A stretch of DNA of 52,386 bases from Clostridia bacterium. Lineage in GTDB: Bacteria; Bacillota; Clostridia; Christensenellales; Aristaeellaceae. Of the stretch, positions 48,979 through 52,386 are shown in pieces. The translations under genes and the position numbers were made by a program. Each line of letters begins with the position of its first letter. Within the stretch, counting starts at the first letter, position 1. The stretch covers positions 1 to 52,386 of the forward strand of contig JAFZPV010000050.1 in assembly GCA_017552535.1 (NCBI GenBank). Direction: 5' to 3'. Under the pieces are notes generated by a model. The model was given only the letters and a program-made list of their open reading frames with translations. It did no database searches and had not been told where the DNA came from.

Positions 48979-50751
48979 TCAGTCCTCGTATACCTTACGG
49001 GCAGTATAATGGGTATGCAGCAGCTCGTGAGCCTTGTGGCTGTTGGGCTTGCCGAAATACTCGTCATACAGCTTAAGGACGGCGGGAAGCTCGTGAGACT
49101 TGCGCAGAGGCTTGGCGAGATCTTCGTCATAGAGCGCCTTGGCGCGCAGGCCTTTGACATCCACGTCTTCGCGTACGATGGGAGAAACGATGGGCTGGCC
49201 GCCGCCGTTTACGCATCCGCCGGGGCAGGCCATGATCTCGATGAAGGTGTAGCTCTTTTCGCCAGCCTTCACCGCGTCCAGCAGCCTGGCTGCCGCGCCG
49301 GTGGAGGAAGCGACCGCTACCTTGACCTCGAGGCCTTTCAGATTGTAGGAAGCTTCCTTCACGCCCTCGAACCCGCGAACGTCCATGAACTCGAGCTTTT
49401 CGAGCTTGTCGCCGGTGATGGCTTCGTAGGCGGTGCGCAGAGCGGCTTCCATAACGCCGCCGGTCACGCCGAAAATGACGGCCGCGCCGGTGGACTCGCC
49501 CAGCATCTCGTCGAAGTCTTCGTCCGGCAGAGCGGCGAAATTGATGCCGGCCATCTTGATCATGCGGGCCAGCTCACGGGTGGTGATCACGATGTCCACG
49601 TCGCTCATGCCGTCGTGGCCCATTTCGGGGCGCTTGCACTCATACTTCTTGGCGGTGCAGGGCATGACGGAAACGGTGACGATGTCGTGGGGATCGATGC
49701 CGTTCTTCTCGGCAAAGTAGCTCTTGATGACCGCGCCTTCCATCTGATGGGGGCTCTTGCAGGTGGACAGGTTCGGGATGAAGTCAGGATAGTAGGTCTC
49801 GCAGAACTTGATCCAGCCGGGAGAACAGGAAGTGATCATGGGCAGAACGCCGCCGTTCTGAACGCGGGCGATCAGCTCGTTGGCTTCTTCCATGATGGTG
49901 AGGTCGGCGCCGAAATCGGTATCAAACACCTTGTTGAAGCCCAGCCTTCTGAGAGCCGCCGCCATCTTGCCGGTGACGGAGGTGCCCATGGGAATGCCGA
50001 ATTCCTCACCCAGCGCGGCGCGCACGGCGGGAGCGGGCTGCACGACCACGTACTTCTTGGGGTCGGCGAGGGCAGCGAAGACTTCCTTGGTGTCGTCCTT
50101 TTCGGTAAGGGCGCCGGTGGGACACACGGCGATGCACTGGCCGCAGTTGACGCAGCCGGTCTCAGCCAAGCCCAGGTTCCAGGCGGGCAGGATCTGGGTT
50201 TTGAAACCGCGGGCCACGGGGCCGATAACGCCCACATGCTGCACCTTTTCGCATACCGCGACGCAGCGGCGGCACAGCACGCACTTGGCGTTGTTGCGCA
50301 CGATGGAAAGGGAGCTGTTGTCCTGCGTGGTCTCAGTCATCGCGCCGGCAAAGCGGTTTTCGTCTTCCACACCGTACTCGCGGCACAGGGCCTGGAGTTC
50401 GCAGTTGGTGGAGCGCACGCAGCTCAGGCACTTCTTGTCGTGGTTGGACAGAAGCAGCTCCAGGTTCACGCGGCGGGCTTTGCGGATGGCGGGAGTATTG
50501 GTTTTGACTTCGGCATATTCGCCCGTTTCACGGTTGCGGGGCAGGCTCTCCACGGGATATACGCAGGCGGCCTGCAGGGCGCGTCCGCCGGCTTCCACAA
50601 CGCACATGCGGCAGGCGCCGATCTCGTTGATATCCTTCATGTAGCACAGGGTGGGGATCTTTATGCCCGCCTGCTTCGCCGCCTGAAGGATCGTGGTTCC
50701 GGCCGGTACGGTTACGGGAACGCCATCAATTTTGAAAGAAATCATATTCAT
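48979..50751 (-). CDS. hydA: [FeFe] hydrogenase catalytic subunit, HydA-type (590 aa)
   Basis: Group A hydrogenase that makes or uses H2 with an H-cluster. The N-terminal [2Fe-2S] (PTLCYMKDINEIGACRMCVV), a His-Cys3 cluster (HDKKCLSCVRSTNCELQ) and two [4Fe-4S] clusters (CVLCRRCVAVCEK, CVNCGQCIAVCPTG) lead to the H-cluster motifs L1 TSCSPGW (Cys309), L2 MPCTAKKYE (Cys365) and L3 MACPGGCVNGGGQP (Cys509, Cys513). All ligands are present. With the NuoF-like HydB upstream this looks like the electron-bifurcating NADH/ferredoxin-dependent type. AGGAGG precedes the ATG. Last gene of the operon. Confidence 0.97.
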   Translation of the reverse strand: MNMISFKIDGVPVTVPAGTTILQAAKQAGIKIPTLCYMKDINEIGACRMCVVEAGGRALQAACVYPVESLPRNRETGEYAEVKTNTPAIRKARRVNLELLLSNHDKKCLSCVRSTNCELQALCREYGVEDENRFAGAMTETTQDNSSLSIVRNNAKCVLCRRCVAVCEKVQHVGVIGPVARGFKTQILPAWNLGLAETGCVNCGQCIAVCPTGALTEKDDTKEVFAALADPKKYVVVQPAPAVRAALGEEFGIPMGTSVTGKMAAALRRLGFNKVFDTDFGADLTIMEEANELIARVQNGGVLPMITSCSPGWIKFCETYYPDFIPNLSTCKSPHQMEGAVIKSYFAEKNGIDPHDIVTVSVMPCTAKKYECKRPEMGHDGMSDVDIVITTRELARMIKMAGINFAALPDEDFDEMLGESTGAAVIFGVTGGVMEAALRTAYEAITGDKLEKLEFMDVRGFEGVKEASYNLKGLEVKVAVASSTGAAARLLDAVKAGEKSYTFIEIMACPGGCVNGGGQPIVSPIVREDVDVKGLRAKALYDEDLAKPLRKSHELPAVLKLYDEYFGKPNSHKAHELLHTHYTARKVYED

Positions 50752-50769
50752 CTGGCTTTCCTCCTATAC

Positions 50770-52386
50770 TTACTTCTTGGAGATCGCGCCGAACTTGCAC
50801 GTATCCATGCAGACGCCGCACTTGATGCACTTGGAAGGATCGATGGAGTGAGGCTGTTTCACGCTGCCGCTGATGGCGCCCGCGGGGCACTTTCTGGCGC
50901 AGGCGGTGCAGCCCTTGCACTTCTCGGGATCGATCACGTACTTCATCAGGTTCTTGCAGACGCCAGCCGGGCAGCGCTTCTCGTAGATGTGCGCTTCGTA
51001 CTCGGAACGGAACTGCTTGATGGTGCTCAGCACCGGGTTGGGAGCGGTCTGGCCCAGGCCGCACAGGGCGCTGGCTTTGATGCTGGAAGCCAGGTCTTCG
51101 AGGCGCTCGATGTCGCCGTCTTCGCCCTTGCCTTCGCAGATTCGGTTGAGGATATCCAGCATCCTGCGGGTGCCTACACGGCAGGGAGTGCACTTGCCGC
51201 AGCTCTCATCCACGGTGAAGTCCAGGCAGTAGCGGGCGATATCCACCATGCAGTTGTCCTCGTCCATGACGATCATGCCGCCGGAACCCATCATGGAGCC
51301 CGCAGCGATCAGGGTGTCATAGTCGATGGGCGTATCCAGCATGGAGGCGGGCAGGCAGCCACCGGAGGGACCGCCGGTCTGCACGGCCTTGAAGGCCTTG
51401 CCGTTGGGGCAGCCGCCGCCAATGTCGTAGATGATCTCTCTGAGCGTGGTGCCCATGGGGATCTCAACCAGGCCGGAGTTGCTGATCTTGCCGCCAAGGG
51501 CGAAGATCTTGGTGCCGCTGGAACCGGGAGTGCCCATGGATTTGAACCAGTCAGCGCCCTTCAGGATGATCTGGGCGATGTTGGCGTAAGTTTCAACGTT
51601 GTTGAGGATGGAGGGCTTCTGGAACAGGCCCTTTACCGCCGGGAACGGAGGACGGGGACGCGGCTCGCCGCGCTTGCCTTCGATGGAGTTCATCAGAGCG
51701 GTCTCCTCGCCGCACACGAACGCGCCGGCGCCCAGGCGGATGTGGATATCGAAGTTGAAGCCGGTGCCGAAGATGTTTTCGCCAAGCAGTCCGTACTCAT
51801 GAGCCTGCTCGATGGCGATCTCAAGGCGCTTGACGGCGATGGGATACTCAGCACGCACGTAGATGTAGCCTTCGTCGGAGCCGATGCAGTAGCCCGCGAT
51901 GGCCATGGCTTCCAGCACGCAGTGGGGATCGCCTTCCAGAACGCTTCTGTCCATGAAAGCGCCGGGGTCGCCCTCGTCAGCGTTGCAGCAGACGTACTTT
52001 TTGCCGGTGGAGCCCATGGCGAACTTCCATTTGAGGCCCGTGGGGAAGCCGGCACCGCCGCGGCCGCGCAGACTGGAGGCCAGGATCTCTTCCTGCACCT
52101 GCTGGGGAGTCATCTCGGTAAGCACCTTCGCCAGGGCCTTGTAGCCATCAAAGGCGATGTACTCGTCGATGTTCTCAGGATCGATAACGCCGCAGTTGCG
52201 CAGAACCACGCGCTTCTGCTTCTGATAGAAGTTGATCTCGTCCAGGGGCTTGATGTCCTTGGCGGCTTCTTCGGCATCCCTGTACAGAAGACGGGTGACG
52301 ACGCGGCCTTTGATGAGATGCTCGGAAACGATCTCGTCGACGTCTTCGAGCTTCACATGGCTGTAGAACGCGCCTTCGGGATATAC
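50770..52386 (-). CDS. hydB: HydB/NuoF-type NADH- and FMN-binding subunit, 5' end outside window
   Basis: The frame is open to the window edge ([20 protein letters not shown], a standard inner segment), so the apparent start at 52356 is a Val codon, not the beginning. Visible are the NADH/FMN domain ([49 protein letters not shown]), the SLBB domain, the cluster-binding [16 protein letters not shown] and a C-terminal 2[4Fe-4S] ferredoxin ([24 protein letters not shown]). The ferredoxin tail is typical of bifurcating HydB. It lies 18 bp before hydA. A HydC/NuoE-like gene is expected just outside. Confidence 0.95.
   Translation of the reverse strand, partial: VYPEGAFYSHVKLEDVDEIVSEHLIKGRVVTRLLYRDAEEAAKDIKPLDEINFYQKQKRVVLRNCGVIDPENIDEYIAFDGYKALAKVLTEMTPQQVQEEILASSLRGRGGAGFPTGLKWKFAMGSTGKKYVCCNADEGDPGAFMDRSVLEGDPHCVLEAMAIAGYCIGSDEGYIYVRAEYPIAVKRLEIAIEQAHEYGLLGENIFGTGFNFDIHIRLGAGAFVCGEETALMNSIEGKRGEPRPRPPFPAVKGLFQKPSILNNVETYANIAQIILKGADWFKSMGTPGSSGTKIFALGGKISNSGLVEIPMGTTLREIIYDIGGGCPNGKAFKAVQTGGPSGGCLPASMLDTPIDYDTLIAAGSMMGSGGMIVMDEDNCMVDIARYCLDFTVDESCGKCTPCRVGTRRMLDILNRICEGKGEDGDIERLEDLASSIKASALCGLGQTAPNPVLSTIKQFRSEYEAHIYEKRCPAGVCKNLMKYVIDPEKCKGCTACARKCPAGAISGSVKQPHSIDPSKCIKCGVCMDTCKFGAISKK

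Overview
The window looks like chromosomal DNA from a GC-rich, anaerobic, Gram-positive Bacillota, most likely class Clostridia. The evidence is a pyruvate phosphate dikinase, an electron-bifurcating-type [FeFe] hydrogenase, an aspartate T-box leader, VanW, DegV and DUF1846 genes, RecD2, and sigma-A promoters (TTGnnn, mostly 17 bp, TATAAT). A Christensenellales-like gut or rumen lineage would fit, but the genus is not determinable by eye. No phage, IS element, CRISPR array or rRNA was seen. Both ends cut genes: ppdK at the left and a HydB/NuoF-type subunit at the right.

Layout. 1-2013 is the ppdK 3' part. 2106-7872 is a carbohydrate locus: two Gfo/Idh/MocA oxidoreductases (-) diverge from an LplB/YtcP-type ABC permease pair and its solute-binding protein (+). 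7938-13653 reads as peptidoglycan/amino-sugar salvage: a double GNAT, a PIG-L-type deacetylase and a NamZ-type exo-muramidase (+) face an AmiE/class-C-beta-lactamase-like hydrolase and a MurQ/GKRP-like double-SIS protein (-). 13789-14313 holds a strongly promoted structured RNA followed by a two-zinc-ribbon protein. 14389-16440 is aspS with an Asp T-box. 16453-21146 is a four-gene minus operon: PhoB-type regulator, PhoR-type kinase, aldo/keto reductase with ferredoxin tail, and KDPG aldolase fused to a VOC-like domain. 21258-22097 is an orphan membrane protein.

22148-31938 is a compact plus-strand operon: GH38 alpha-mannosidase, a Tet(M)/EF-G-like GTPase fused to a Rae1/YacP-type NYN nuclease domain, a small membrane protein, a membrane-anchored sigma-like protein, RecD2 and ComFC. 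The GTPase-nuclease fusion is the most interesting item in the window. It suggests a translational GTPase that brings an mRNA endonuclease to the ribosomal A site.

32122-36084 holds tRNA-Leu(UAG) (-), a BirA ligase lacking the repressor domain, an M48 membrane protease and three tandem GNAT genes. 36150-41295 has an AlaX-type editing protein (-) diverging from VanW-DegV-DUF1846. 41346-45958 has a URO-D-family protein (-), a secreted SH3b-repeat protein and an oxidoreductase plus BNR/sialidase-like pair behind a 13-bp-arm palindrome. 46042-48874 has a membrane protein, a second SH3b protein and DeoC. 48979-52386 (-) is the hydrogenase HydA-HydB end of an operon.

Read together, the genes describe a fermentative glycan and amino-sugar degrader that disposes of electrons as hydrogen. 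Start codons were re-chosen wherever a Shine-Dalgarno site or family alignment favoured an internal start, so several coordinates are shorter than the longest possible reading frame.
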